DNA from: JBOGNO01 sp050747245
GTDB taxonomy: Bacteria > Acidobacteriota > Terriglobia > Acidiferrales > UBA7541
Assembly (NCBI GenBank): GCA_050747245.1
Contig: JBOGNO010000010.1
Location: 62,001 to 126,000, forward strand
DNA length: 64,000 nt
Direction: 5' to 3'
Made by a program: the position numbers and the translations under genes. Position 1 is the first letter of the stretch. Each line of letters begins with the position of its first letter. Under the pieces are notes generated by a model that did not search any database, was not told where the DNA came from, and worked only from the letters and a program-made list of their open reading frames with translations. Positions 27,097-36,094 of the stretch are shown here, piece by piece.

Positions 27097-28713
27097 TTAG
27101 AAGTCTTCCAGGCGAAGGGTGGTGTCAGCGCCCTGCCACGCCGATTCGAATTCGCGGCGGACCCATGCGGCGTCCGCGGTCTTCCGCCGAGCCTCGAGGC
27201 TCTTCTCGAGTCCGAAGAGCGACCGGCCATTGCGCGGATTGCGTTCCAGGTCGGCGCGAAAGACTCTTTCCGCCTCGGCGGGCTGGCCATTGAGCAGCAG
27301 CGCGGCGCCCAGCGTTTCGCGCACTGGGTAATACCAGTCGGGGGGCTCGTCATAGGCGAGCGAATCCTGAATTTCGACCGCCTTGCGGAAATGCTCGATG
27401 GCCGCGGCGCGATTGCCGCGAGCCATTTCGATACGCCCATCGAGAACATGGGCAGCGAGTTCAAAAATCGTCTGCGCGCCGTTGAAGCCGTAGGGCGTGT
27501 CGGCGGGAATTGCTTTGCGGACGCCCGCGAGCGCCGCGCCTTCGGCCTCGGCGTTTTTCACGTCGCCCTTCGCGGCAAATGCCACGCCCCGCGCGTAGTG
27601 CCACACCGCGGTCATCAATTGCAGTTTTGCCGGAGGCGCGGACGCGCTCAGGATTTTGTCCCAGCGCGCGAAACGCAACTCGATGAACGTGGAAACGGGC
27701 AGAAACCATTCGGCCATAGGCATGGCATCGAGAGCGGGCGTGACGTTCGCGACTAATTCATTCGAAGCCTTTTTCGCCGCGGCATAATTGCCGGCCATTC
27801 CTGAAGCCACCGCGAGGAAGTGCAGGTTGTGGCTGTAATACATCGTCGCGTAGAGGTTTCCCTGCGAGCCCGCAGCCCGAAAAAAGGCTTCGTCGGCGCG
27901 CGCCGCCCGGTCGTTGCTGCGCATTGCGGCCATGTAATCGCCCGTGCGGATGTAAATGTGCGCGGGCATGTGCACCAGATGGCCCGCCGCGGGAACGAGC
28001 GTTTCAAGACGATGCGCGCTTGCGAGCGCGTATTCGGGATGTGGTGAAGCTTCGAGCGCGTGAATATAGAAATGGTTCGCGCCGATGTGGTTCGGGTCGC
28101 GCCGCAGGACGGATTCTAGGACGGAAACGATCTCCTCCGTGCCTTCTGCGGGCTTGCCATCGGCGCTCCAGAACTTCCAGGGATTGAGATCCATCAGTGC
28201 TTCCGCGTAGAGCGTGGCGGCGTCGAGGTCGTCCGCATAGCGTTGGGAGAGTTGCTTCATTGCGGCGGCGTAGTCGGCGCCCAGTTTTTTGAGGTCGGCC
28301 TTGGGATCGTTCGAGTAGCGCCTCGCGAGCGCGGCAATATACGCGCGCTCATTTTCGGGCGCGCCCGCCGAAAGCGCTATGGCCTTTTGCACCGCTTCAT
28401 ATGCGGCCTTTTCGTGTTCCGGATCGACATCCAGATTGATATTCGGCCCCAGCGCGTAGGCTATGCCCCACAGCGGCATGGCCGCGGATGGATCGAGCTC
28501 CGCGGCCCTTTCAAACGACTTCACGGCGGCCTCATGATTGAACGCGTAGCAAAACGTCAGACCCTGGTCGAAATATTTCTGTGCTTCTTCGCTCCGCGTG
28601 GCGATGGGATGGTGCAGATTCCCCATTCCGGAGAAAAGCTGCGCGGGCTTCGATTGCGCTGACAGTGAACTGGCGCAGAGCAGCAGCGTGAGCAATTCGA
28701 ACCGGCATTTCAT
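27097..28713 (-). CDS. Exported TPR-repeat protein
   Basis: 538 aa. The signal peptide (MKCRFELLTLLLCASSLSAQ) is followed by tetratricopeptide-like helix pairs across the whole length (for example EEAQKYFDQGLTFCYAFNHE, AAVKSFERAAELDPSAAMPL and GNRAAAIEHFRKAVEIQDSL). A His/Met-rich stretch (AAGHLVHMPAHIYIRTGDY) sits mid-protein. This type of long TPR protein is widespread in soil bacteria with no known specific role. A 173-bp gap with a strong terminator-like hairpin separates it from the M1 peptidase. Confidence 0.82.
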   Translation of the reverse strand: MKCRFELLTLLLCASSLSAQSKPAQLFSGMGNLHHPIATRSEEAQKYFDQGLTFCYAFNHEAAVKSFERAAELDPSAAMPLWGIAYALGPNINLDVDPEHEKAAYEAVQKAIALSAGAPENERAYIAALARRYSNDPKADLKKLGADYAAAMKQLSQRYADDLDAATLYAEALMDLNPWKFWSADGKPAEGTEEIVSVLESVLRRDPNHIGANHFYIHALEASPHPEYALASAHRLETLVPAAGHLVHMPAHIYIRTGDYMAAMRSNDRAARADEAFFRAAGSQGNLYATMYYSHNLHFLAVASGMAGNYAAAKKASNELVANVTPALDAMPMAEWFLPVSTFIELRFARWDKILSASAPPAKLQLMTAVWHYARGVAFAAKGDVKNAEAEGAALAGVRKAIPADTPYGFNGAQTIFELAAHVLDGRIEMARGNRAAAIEHFRKAVEIQDSLAYDEPPDWYYPVRETLGAALLLNGQPAEAERVFRADLERNPRNGRSLFGLEKSLEARRKTADAAWVRREFESAWQGADTTLRLEDF

Positions 28714-28832
28714 AAGCGCCCCCCGAGGAACCTAAGCCAAGCGGGCCGGATTCTAGCAAACTCGCGAATCGCGCGCATCGTGCGTTGCGAGGTTACAAAT
28801 TGCTCTGGCGGGAATGAGGGGACACAAAAGAT

Positions 28833-28860
28833 CCGGGGCAGGTTGGAAAGCCTGCCCCGG
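28833..28860 (-). terminator. Terminator-like hairpin after the M1 aminopeptidase
   Basis: CCGGGGCAGG and CCTGCCCCGG form a perfect 10-bp stem with an 8-base loop, 26 bp past the stop of the M1 gene. On the minus strand it is followed by ATCTTTTGTG, only a weak U-tract, so it may terminate inefficiently or protect the 3' end. Confidence 0.6.
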
Positions 28861-28886
28861 CAAGCTAAACGCGCGGCGAATGGAAA

Positions 28887-31493
28887 TCAGTTCGCCGCCG
28901 ACTGGCTCTTAAGAAACGTGGAAAGATTCCCCTGCTGCAATGAGCGCAGCTCGATGCACGCGTTGGCCCGGTCGAGCGAGTTCTGCAGCACGCGCTCCGA
29001 GCCCGGCGCCTTGTGATCGGTGAAGAACTTCTGGGAATCGTCGCGCAGCTTCTCATCGCAGAAAATTCCGGCAACCTGGGCGAACGCTCCACCGAGCGAT
29101 TCACCGGCTTTCGCCTGAATGTCCGCGAAGCGCGTCTTGAAGAGCTCCCACGCGACTGTCTGCGTGGCGTCGTTGGTCAACGGGCCGATCAGGAAGAAGA
29201 GATCCTGATTCTTGACCGCCGGGCTGAGAACCAGATCGAACGTGCGGCTGGCCAGCGCGGGATCCGGGAACGAGCCGAGCGACCCCAGGTAGTTGTAATA
29301 CTCCTCTGGCGTCTTGGCCGTCTTCATGTGTTCCAGATATTTGTCGTAGAGCGCGGCATCGCCATTCTGCGCGGCTACGGCCAGGGCGTTTCCGGCGAGC
29401 CCGGGATCCACCGAGGTGGGATCTTTCATATACGCTTCGGTGATGGTGCGGGATTCGGCCACCAATTGCGGATCGCGACCGAAAGCGGCCAGCACTCCGA
29501 AGACGTCGGTGCGCAGTCCGCGGATATCATCCGATTCGCCGGGAGCGGGCTTCTCGCCCAGATCGTTGGCAATGGGACGCAGGAAAGTTCGCACCCAGCC
29601 TTCAAACGCGGGGCGATCGGCTCGCGCGACGAGTTGATCGTGGATTTCCGGGAAATGGCCGATGATCACGTCCACAACGGCGCGCGATCGCTCGCCTTGC
29701 ATTTTTTCGAGCGTCGCCAGGTAGTCGCCGATGCTCAAGCGGCCCACGCGCACCATGGCCCAGGTATCGCCGAGGAAATGTATGCGCTCTTCTGGCGAGA
29801 ACGAAGTCTCCAGTTCCGCGCTCATTTTTTGCAGCGTTTCGGGATCGTAGCTCGAGCGGTAATAGCCGCGCCCGCCGGAATTCACGTCCACCCACGCGGA
29901 GCAGCCGGGCAGCTCAAACGTTTGCTGCTTCGCGGTCAGCAAGAAGTAGGTCGAGTCCTTCGAACCCGCTGCGCGGACGTGCACCGGGATTTGCCAGAGC
30001 TCCTTCGAGCCCGCCGCGAGTTTCGCGGCATCGGCGAAATACCGCTCCTGTGAAAGCGTGATGTGCGTCGTTCCGCCGCTGCACGAAGTCTTCGCCGTGA
30101 CGAGCGGCGCGCCGGATTGCTCCGTAAAACCGGCCATGATTTTGTCCACGGGCTTGCCGGAGGTCGCCGTCATCTGCCCCCAGAAATCTTCGGCGGCAGC
30201 GTTGCCGTAGGCGTGTTTCTGGAGATACGCGTTGGCACCTCGCCGGAATACGTCGGGGCCCACGTATGCTTCCACCATCCTCAAAACCGAAGCGGCCTTG
30301 CCGTAAGCCACGCCATCGAAAAGGTTCTGAATTTCGGCGGGCGTAGTGGCGTCGGCGCGCACCGTGCGCACGGAGGCGATGGAGTCCGTGCCGAGTGACC
30401 CGCCGGTCTCCTGGATTTCATTCCGCTCCGCATGCCATTCAGGCTTCCACGCTTCCATCGGCTTCCAGGACATCCACGTGGCGAACCCTTCGTTCAGCCA
30501 GATGTCGTTCCACCACTGCATGGTCACCAGATCCCCGAACCACTGGTGCGACATTTCGTGCGCCAGCACTCCCACCACGGCCTGGTGCGCGTCCACCGAA
30601 GCGGTCTTGTCGTCAATCTCCAGCAGCGTTTCGCGGTACGTGATCGCCGCGGTATTTTCCATCGCGCCCGCGGAAAAGTCGGGGAACGCTATGATGTCCA
30701 GCTTCTGGTAGGGATACTTGGTCGTGAAATAGTTGTCGTAAAAATGCAAAATGTATTCGGCGGAAGTCAGCGCGAACGAGAGCAGGTCCTTTTTCTCCGG
30801 CACGGCGCAAACGCGGATCGGAATGTCGTCCGCCGCGCCTTCCACGCACTTGAAATCTCCCACCATCATCGCCACCAGATACGAAGACATTTTTGGTGAG
30901 GGTGAAAACTTCAGCGTGTGCTTGCCCTCGCCGGGCCCGGGAGTGTCGCTCACGATGCGGCCGTTGGAGATGGCCGTGTCGTCCTTATCGATAATCAGCG
31001 TGATGCGGAAGACCGCCTTAAAAGCCGGCTCGTCGAAAGAGGGGAACGCGCGGCGAGCGTCCGTGGCCTCGAATTGCGTCACCGCGTAGCGGCGGCGCTC
31101 CGTTTGACTCAGATAGAAGCCGCGCAGCTTATCGTTCAGGATTCCTTTGAAGACGATGTGGATCTCGGCCGGGCCCGCGGGAATCGCTTTCGGGACGCTC
31201 AGCGTCACCGCTTCATTCTTCTCGTCGGGCGTGACCGTGGCGGTCTGCGTCGCGCCGCCCGCGGAAATTGTCGTTTCTTGGAATGTAATCTCCGCGGAGT
31301 TGAGCGTCACGGATGAAGCCGCGCTCGCGAAGCGCACGTGAATCGTTTCGTCGCCCGTGAATGTCGCGCTGGCCAGATCGGGAGTAAAAGTCAAATCATA
31401 GCTTTCCGGCGTCACGTTTTTCGGAAGCCGTTGCGCCGAAGCCGCCAGGCTCAGTGTGAGGACCGCCACTGCCGCTACAAGAATCCGTTTCAT
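28887..31493 (-). CDS. Exported M1-family (aminopeptidase N-like) zinc metallopeptidase
   Basis: 868 aa from the ATG at 31493 (AAAGGAAA upstream). A signal peptide ends near ASAQ. The exopeptidase motif GAMENTAA and the zinc site HEMSHQWFGDL with downstream Glu in WLNEGFATW are all present, and a long alpha-helical C-terminal domain follows. It removes N-terminal residues from peptides, here outside the cytoplasm. Length and the ERAP1-like C-terminal region match the family. Single-gene unit ending at the 10-bp hairpin. Confidence 0.94.
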   Translation of the reverse strand: MKRILVAAVAVLTLSLAASAQRLPKNVTPESYDLTFTPDLASATFTGDETIHVRFASAASSVTLNSAEITFQETTISAGGATQTATVTPDEKNEAVTLSVPKAIPAGPAEIHIVFKGILNDKLRGFYLSQTERRRYAVTQFEATDARRAFPSFDEPAFKAVFRITLIIDKDDTAISNGRIVSDTPGPGEGKHTLKFSPSPKMSSYLVAMMVGDFKCVEGAADDIPIRVCAVPEKKDLLSFALTSAEYILHFYDNYFTTKYPYQKLDIIAFPDFSAGAMENTAAITYRETLLEIDDKTASVDAHQAVVGVLAHEMSHQWFGDLVTMQWWNDIWLNEGFATWMSWKPMEAWKPEWHAERNEIQETGGSLGTDSIASVRTVRADATTPAEIQNLFDGVAYGKAASVLRMVEAYVGPDVFRRGANAYLQKHAYGNAAAEDFWGQMTATSGKPVDKIMAGFTEQSGAPLVTAKTSCSGGTTHITLSQERYFADAAKLAAGSKELWQIPVHVRAAGSKDSTYFLLTAKQQTFELPGCSAWVDVNSGGRGYYRSSYDPETLQKMSAELETSFSPEERIHFLGDTWAMVRVGRLSIGDYLATLEKMQGERSRAVVDVIIGHFPEIHDQLVARADRPAFEGWVRTFLRPIANDLGEKPAPGESDDIRGLRTDVFGVLAAFGRDPQLVAESRTITEAYMKDPTSVDPGLAGNALAVAAQNGDAALYDKYLEHMKTAKTPEEYYNYLGSLGSFPDPALASRTFDLVLSPAVKNQDLFFLIGPLTNDATQTVAWELFKTRFADIQAKAGESLGGAFAQVAGIFCDEKLRDDSQKFFTDHKAPGSERVLQNSLDRANACIELRSLQQGNLSTFLKSQSAAN

Positions 31494-31899
31494 CAGTTTT
31501 CCTTTCGAACCTGCTTTGAGATTCGCGTGCACTCAGTATGGCTACGAAGATGGGAGACCAAATGTTCGTTTTCCGGCCACCCCCGGCCAGTGATACCAAT
31601 CCTGTGTTTAATGGACGCGCGAAACAACCAAATGGATAGCAGCGATTTGCTCGCCCCGATGATTTCTATCGGGGCACTCTTGGAGTGCGGCGGCTTGACG
31701 CCGCTTTCTCTCTTGCCTCCATGACTCCATAGTTTAGATTTTGCTTTGCCGGGTGCCCATCATTTGCGCAGCGCGATGTTTGCGCTCCGAATGACTTTGC
31801 GGAGCGAAGCGTGGGGAAATTGCGTCACGGACAGTTCTGCTGGATGCGCAACCGTTTGCGTCTTTCTGCACCAAGCTCGGCTGACGCGCAACTTTGCGG
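31494..31899. other. Gene-poor stretch with one hairpin repeat
   Basis: About 400 bp upstream of the M1 gene. No reading frame with a ribosome binding site and protein-like composition is seen on either strand. It holds the M1 promoter region and one GCCCCGAT...ATCGGGGC inverted repeat at 31653-31675, listed separately. Confidence 0.4.
31653..31675. repeat. Inverted repeat GCCCCGAT-N7-ATCGGGGC, copy 1
   Basis: Perfect 8-bp arms around the loop GATTTCT. A shorter relative with the same loop pattern (CCGAT-GGTTTCT-ATCGG) lies at 32445-32461. The sequence TTTCTA(A)TCGGGAC recurs again in the repeat units near 33.9-34.2 kb. This suggests a small dispersed palindromic element. Confidence 0.55.
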
Positions 31900-32121
31900 C
31901 TATTCGAACCAGCCGACTTTTCCTTTTGAGTGGGGAAACGTGCCCGCATATCCGGCGCTATACTGGAGCGAGAGTTGGTCTTTCGATGCGGGGTCGTTTC
32001 CCTTGAGCGGGCTTTCAGCGCTCTCACCGGAAGCGATATGCATCATCCTGGCTAACGGAAGAACGAGAATGATTGAGAGGAGAATCCAAGCCGCCAATAC
32101 CAAGAGCAATGTCGAAACCAT
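31900..32121 (-). CDS. Small single-pass membrane protein
   Basis: 73 aa from the ATG at 32121, preceded at 5 bases by AGAGGTGG. One strong membrane helix (VSTLLLVLAAWILLSIILVLP) is at the N-terminus, then ~50 polar residues. No family recognised. The overlapping plus-strand frames have no ribosome binding site or protein-like composition, which favours this reading. Confidence 0.45.
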   Translation of the reverse strand: MVSTLLLVLAAWILLSIILVLPLARMMHIASGESAESPLKGNDPASKDQLSLQYSAGYAGTFPHSKGKVGWFE

Positions 32122-32568
32122 TTTTGCCACCTCTTACTTAGGTTCTCGGTTCAGTGAAGCGCAAACTTGGGGCCGAACACTCGCGATTCTCTCTCTTACT
32201 GCAACTCAATGACGCTCTAGGGGATGACCGTCGCCAGCGGCACTAAGATCTGATTCTACCAGTACCTCTAGTCCTGCGTAATCCTTACGTGGAACCCTCC
32301 CAAAACGCCCCGCTTTGGCACACGAAGGCCCCCAAATCGTTGCTTATATCTTGTTGCCGTGAAATGTCAAATGAAACTCGGCCTGCGCGTCGCAATCCAT
32401 CGTACGGCCGCTGCTTGCCTGCCCCGATGTGCGCCTCTCACACTCCGATGGTTTCTATCGGGACGGTAATCGGGGCTGCGCCCGTGAACTCGCTCAGAAT
32501 TGTTGACTCTCACTCACCTTAAACAAGTCACACCATATGTAGTGGGTGGAGAGATTCGATCGTCTCAA
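32122..32568. other. Gene-poor stretch; hairpin repeat copy, no gene seen
   Basis: About 450 bp between two tiny minus-strand membrane genes. Frames here are short, with Arg/Ser/Pro-rich shadow composition. It contains the second inverted-repeat copy at 32445-32461 and a nearby partial match (AATCGGGGC). Confidence 0.35.
32445..32461. repeat. Inverted repeat CCGAT-N7-ATCGG, copy 2
   Basis: 5-bp arms around GGTTTCT. It differs by one loop base from the element at 31653-31675 and has decayed outer arms. Confidence 0.4.
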
Positions 32569-32676
32569 TTATCTCCGATCGGTTTCGGGAATATTCCATA
32601 GAGTCGCCAGCGTGAGGATGCTGCCCAGAATCAACAGAAGACCGAACGCTCTCAATTGGTTCTTTTGGTCCTTCAT
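32569..32676 (-). CDS. Very small (35 aa) membrane protein
   Basis: ATG at 32676 with GAGGG 5-6 bases upstream. The product is a polar N-terminus (MKDQKNQLR), one membrane helix (AFGLLLILGSILTLATLW) and a charged tail (ETDRR). This is the usual plan of small membrane-regulator peptides. Too short to recognise a family; support comes from the ribosome binding site and composition only. Confidence 0.4.
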   Translation of the reverse strand: MKDQKNQLRAFGLLLILGSILTLATLWNIPETDRR

Positions 32677-32872
32677 TTGGCCCTCACTTTGGAGAGGGTT
32701 GGCCGGAGCGGAATCCCTTATACAACTTAGATGCACTTTTCGGCTTGCGCGGAGTGGCAGTTGCTAACGTCAACACTGTCTCCGATCACCAGCGCGCTCT
32801 TGCAGTACGTGCACACCCGGGGGAGCACCACAGGTATAATCCATTCGCGTTGCGATCGAGGCGGGAGGACAA

Positions 32873-33124
32873 ATGGCGGACCCATCCTATGAAGAACTGA
32901 AAGCGCGTGTCGCTGAATTGGAAAAACAAGGAACTGGACGGCATACCGGGGGACTTGATTTCAAGGTTGGGGAAAAGGGCGGCGTGAGCGTATACGGCCT
33001 CGGTCGCTTCCCTGTGACGCTGTATTACGAGCAGTGGATTCGACTCTTGGACGTGAGCGAAAAGCTGCGGTCGTTTCTCGAGGAAAACAAGGCCAACGGC
33101 AAGCTGAAACTTAAGCAGAAATAA
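32873..33124 (+). CDS. Small conserved-looking cytoplasmic protein
   Basis: 83 aa, start fixed by GGGAGGA 5 bases upstream of the ATG. A short coiled-coil-like N-terminus (YEELKARVAELEKQ) is followed by a beta-like segment (GLDFKVGEKGGVSVYGLGRFPVTLYYEQW) and a Lys-rich helix. The aromatic YEQWIRLLD motif looks structured. A TATAAT box lies at 32836-32841. Family not recognised with certainty; hypothetical. Confidence 0.65.
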   Translation: MADPSYEELKARVAELEKQGTGRHTGGLDFKVGEKGGVSVYGLGRFPVTLYYEQWIRLLDVSEKLRSFLEENKANGKLKLKQK

Positions 33125-33225
33125 TTATCCTTTCCCCGCGCCAATTTTGATATTTACAGCTTTCACCTCGGGAGTAATGCTTGGAGAAGCTAACTTAGGG
33201 ACGCCTCGCAGCGGCTTAACAGGGT

Positions 33226-33714
33226 TCATCCCCTGAATTGCCTTAGGAAAAGGACGAGCAATGTGGCGGCAGTCGCCAGATGCAGCAGGGTATGCGCCGT
33301 GTTCGGGACAATCCCATTGCGCTTCGGAAAGAACGAGTGCGTCTTCCCGAACATCCTTTGATAGCGCTTCGCCCGCTCTGGCTCGGCCTTAAGCAGGTAG
33401 GGCACCCACCAGGCGCGCATCTGGCCGACGAATAACACAGCATAGCTGATCCACAGCCACATATTGAGCCAGTCCGGGGAGTGCCGGCCGAAGTACCTCA
33501 CACTGAAGAACAGGCCGATGGTAAACGGCACGCTCTGCACCAGCGTCACAATTACCATCCGCCGCGGCGAGTCCTGGCTGCGCACTGCGGAAACGTCGTT
33601 CAGACGCCCCAGCGGAATCCAGTCGTGAACCCACAGAAAAACAACCTGAAACGCTTGCAAAGCGAGCAGAACTTGCTCCAGCGCTTTGCCCGTCGAGGCT
33701 ATTTGCTGCGTCAA
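33226..33714 (-). CDS. Integral membrane protein of unknown function
   Basis: 162 aa from TTG 33714, which has GAGGG upstream (an in-frame TTG at 33756 is also possible). Predicted helices: one near the N-terminus (EQVLLALQAFQVVFLW), one in the middle (MVIVTLVQSVPFTIGLFF), one at MWLWISYAVLFVGQM, and a C-terminal hydrophobic stretch (LLHLATAATLLVLFL). Conserved-looking polar segments (HDWIPLG, KTHSFFPKRNGIVPNTAH) suggest a real family, but I cannot name it. Confidence 0.6.
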   Translation of the reverse strand: MTQQIASTGKALEQVLLALQAFQVVFLWVHDWIPLGRLNDVSAVRSQDSPRRMVIVTLVQSVPFTIGLFFSVRYFGRHSPDWLNMWLWISYAVLFVGQMRAWWVPYLLKAEPERAKRYQRMFGKTHSFFPKRNGIVPNTAHTLLHLATAATLLVLFLRQFRG

Positions 33715-33804
33715 CCCTTGTCCCTCGTCAACTCCGCAGCGTAGAATTTGCCGCAACTAAGCCCCAAAAGTTCAATTTCCCCAACTTTCCTTAGGTACTA
33801 GTTC

Positions 33805-33833
33805 TTTACATTACGGTCATCATATGCTATCAT
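33805..33833 (+). promoter_or_regulatory. Promoter-like sequence pointing into the repeat region
   Basis: TTTACA and TATCAT are separated by 17 bp. A transcript would start near 33840 and run through the repeat units towards ffh, about 700 nt downstream. Confidence 0.45.
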
Positions 33834-33914
33834 AACGTTTGAAATGTCTGCACATCTTCACAGCCCGTACAGAAGGAAGCCGCGCCGCCCTTCGCGCCCG
33901 ATGCCGGGGAGAGA

Positions 33915-33998
33915 TTTCTAATCGGGACACCCCTGCGAATAGAAACGCATGCAACCCATTGAAAACAAACAACAGGAGGTCACTCTAATCGGGACAAA
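33915..33998 (+). repeat. Diverged repeat unit A
   Basis: It begins TTTCTAATCGGGACAC, contains CATTGAAAACAAAC and AGGAGG, and ends CTCTAATCGGGACA. Unit B at 34104 has the same order of blocks with the same 67-bp spacing between its two TCTAATCG copies. Confidence 0.6.
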
Positions 33999-34103
33999 TG
34001 CACGGTTCGCGCAGGGAGCAACTTTGCTCCATCTAGGCAGGAGCATCCGGGCCGCGGCTTTTTCTTCATCCAGGCCCACGCCTCCGGCATCTAGCTTCCA
34101 GAA

Positions 34104-34186
34104 TTCTAATCGAGACACAGGCAGAAACAAGATGCAGGCTAAGTCATTGAAAACAAACCTAGGAGGCAATTTCTAATCGAGACACA
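34104..34186 (+). repeat. Diverged repeat unit B
   Basis: It begins TTCTAATCGAGACACA, contains CATTGAAAACAAAC then AGGAGG, and ends TTCTAATCGAGACACA. All blocks are shifted exactly 188 bp from unit A, which points to an old tandem duplication or to two insertions of one element. Confidence 0.6.
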
Positions 34187-34543
34187 TCCCATGTTTTCCC
34201 GCGCCCATTTTCGGATCGGCTCTAGGGTGAGGTTCCTCTTTCCAACCTCAGACCTCAAACCTCCGACCTCTAGCAATCAATCGCCACACCAAAATATTGA
34301 TTGGATCGTTAAAACACCCAATATCAGCAACTTCCAAAAAATCAGTCGCTACAAAACAGTCATTTTCAAAACGGGTACTGGAACCTCGCTCAAGGCGAGT
34401 TTTTGCCCCAGTTTTAGAGTCGTCATGGAGGAATAATCAAGAGGAGAGGAAAAAAGCGCTGCCGGAATGGGGAGGAACCGCACTAAAATTGAAAATTGCC
34501 CCGCGCGCAACGGAAGGCATGGCACCCGGGCTAAAAGAAAATC

Positions 34544-35884
34544 ATGTTTGAAAATCTCACCGAAAAACTTCAGCGGGCGTTCAAAAACCTGCGCGGCCAA
34601 GGCAAGCTCACCGAAGAGCATCTGGACGCGGCCCTCGGGCAGATTCGCGAAGCGCTCCTCGACGCGGACGTGAATCTCGGCGTTGCCGACGAATTGCTGG
34701 CGCACGTGCGTGAAAGATCGCTTGGCGCGGAAGTGCTCCTCCAGCTCTCACCGGATCAGCAGGTGGTGAAAATCGTTCGCGATGAACTGGGCGATCTGTT
34801 GGGGCGCGAAGTGAAAGCGCAATTCGCCTCGCGGCCGCCCTCGGTGTGGCTGATGGTTGGCCTGCAAGGTTCGGGCAAGACCACGACGACGGGCAAACTC
34901 GGAAAATGGCTCGCCGAGCACGGTCACCGGCCGATGGTCGTCTCGACGGACGTGTACCGCCCCGCCGCGCGGGAACAACTCGCGCAGGTGGCGCGCGCGA
35001 CTGGGACTCCTTGCTGGCCCGGCGCGGGGACGGACAAGCCCGTGGAAATCGTTCGTGGAGCGCTGCGCGAAGCGAAACTCGCCGCCAATGACGTCGTGCT
35101 CGTAGATACTGCGGGACGTCTGCACATTGACGACGCGTTGATGCGGGAGCTCTCGGAACTCAAGCGCGAGCTCGCGCCTTCGGAGATGCTCTTCATCGCC
35201 GATGCCATGATCGGGCAGGATGCGGTGCGCTCCGCGGGAGAATTTCACCGGCGTCTGGGACTGACCGGCGTGGTGCTCACCAAACTCGATGGCGACGCCC
35301 GCGGAGGCGCGGCGCTTTCCATCCGCAAAGTCACCGGAGCTCCCGTCAAATTTGTCGGCGTGGGCGAAAAATACGACGCGCTCGAGGCTTTTTATCCCGA
35401 CCGCATCGTCTCGCGCATCCTCGGTATGGGCGACGTGATGACGCTCATCGAAAAAGCCGAGAAAACTATTGACGAGAAAAAAGCGCGCGAACTGCAAAGA
35501 AAATTGCGCGAGGATGATTTCACCCTCGAAGATTTTCGCGATCAGTTGAAGCAGATCCGCAAGATGGGCTCGCTCGAACAAATCATGGGAATGCTGCCGA
35601 AAATCGGACCGTTTGCGAAACTTCCCAAGGATACCGCCGTGGATGAAAAAAAGCTGGGATCGGTGGAAGCCATCATCAATTCGATGACCGCAGCGGAGCG
35701 CTCCGACCACCAGTTGATCGACGGCCGGCGGCGTAAACGCATCGCCCGCGGCAGCGGAACTTCCGTGCAGGAAGTGAATCAGGTGCTGAAGCAGTACGCC
35801 GACATGCGCCGGATGATGAAGCAGTACGGATCGCTGGCGAAAATGAAGTCGCGCGGCATTGGAAAATTTGCCGGCTTGAAGTAG
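34544..35884 (+). CDS. ffh: Signal recognition particle protein
   Basis: 446 aa. N-terminal four-helix bundle (~1-85), then an SRP-type GTPase G domain: P-loop GLQGSGKTTTTGKLG near 103-117, DVYRPAAREQL, DTAGRLH, TKLDGDARGG. The Met-rich M domain follows from ~325 (QIRKMGSLEQIMGMLP, YADMRRMMKQYGSLAKMK). It targets nascent membrane proteins with 4.5S RNA and FtsY. The ATG lacks a strong Shine-Dalgarno (AAAAGAAAATC precedes it). No 4.5S RNA gene recognised in the window. Confidence 0.97.
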   Translation: MFENLTEKLQRAFKNLRGQGKLTEEHLDAALGQIREALLDADVNLGVADELLAHVRERSLGAEVLLQLSPDQQVVKIVRDELGDLLGREVKAQFASRPPSVWLMVGLQGSGKTTTTGKLGKWLAEHGHRPMVVSTDVYRPAAREQLAQVARATGTPCWPGAGTDKPVEIVRGALREAKLAANDVVLVDTAGRLHIDDALMRELSELKRELAPSEMLFIADAMIGQDAVRSAGEFHRRLGLTGVVLTKLDGDARGGAALSIRKVTGAPVKFVGVGEKYDALEAFYPDRIVSRILGMGDVMTLIEKAEKTIDEKKARELQRKLREDDFTLEDFRDQLKQIRKMGSLEQIMGMLPKIGPFAKLPKDTAVDEKKLGSVEAIINSMTAAERSDHQLIDGRRRKRIARGSGTSVQEVNQVLKQYADMRRMMKQYGSLAKMKSRGIGKFAGLK

Positions 35885-36094
35885 CCGCGCGCTCGACTGC
35901 CGCGGACTTGGACCTGGGCTTAAATGCTCGCAGACAGTGTCCGGCGAAGCGACAGAGGCGTCCCGAAATCGGGCACTTAGCAGTCCGCGATTTGCCGGAT
36001 GCCTGCTCTAACGTTTTCTCACTCAACCAGTTACAAATGCCGGGCATGGCCAGAGGTGTGCTGGATCTAAACCGTCTCTCGGTGGAGGTGTGTG

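Larger units (their letters stand above)
33715..34543. other. Repeat-bearing intergenic region upstream of ffh
   Basis: 829 bp without a convincing gene. It holds a sigma-70-like promoter (33805-33833), a 25-codon basic peptide frame at 33844-33921 that ends inside the first repeat, two related ~83-bp repeat units 188 bp apart (33915-33998, 34104-34186), and pyrimidine-rich low-complexity DNA near 34240-34270. ffh is near, but I do not find a 4.5S RNA core here. Confidence 0.5.

Noticed and set aside
33865..33885. AGAAGGAAGC as a 4.5S RNA core near ffh
   Set aside because: The rest of the conserved SRP RNA loop and the long pairing arms are missing.
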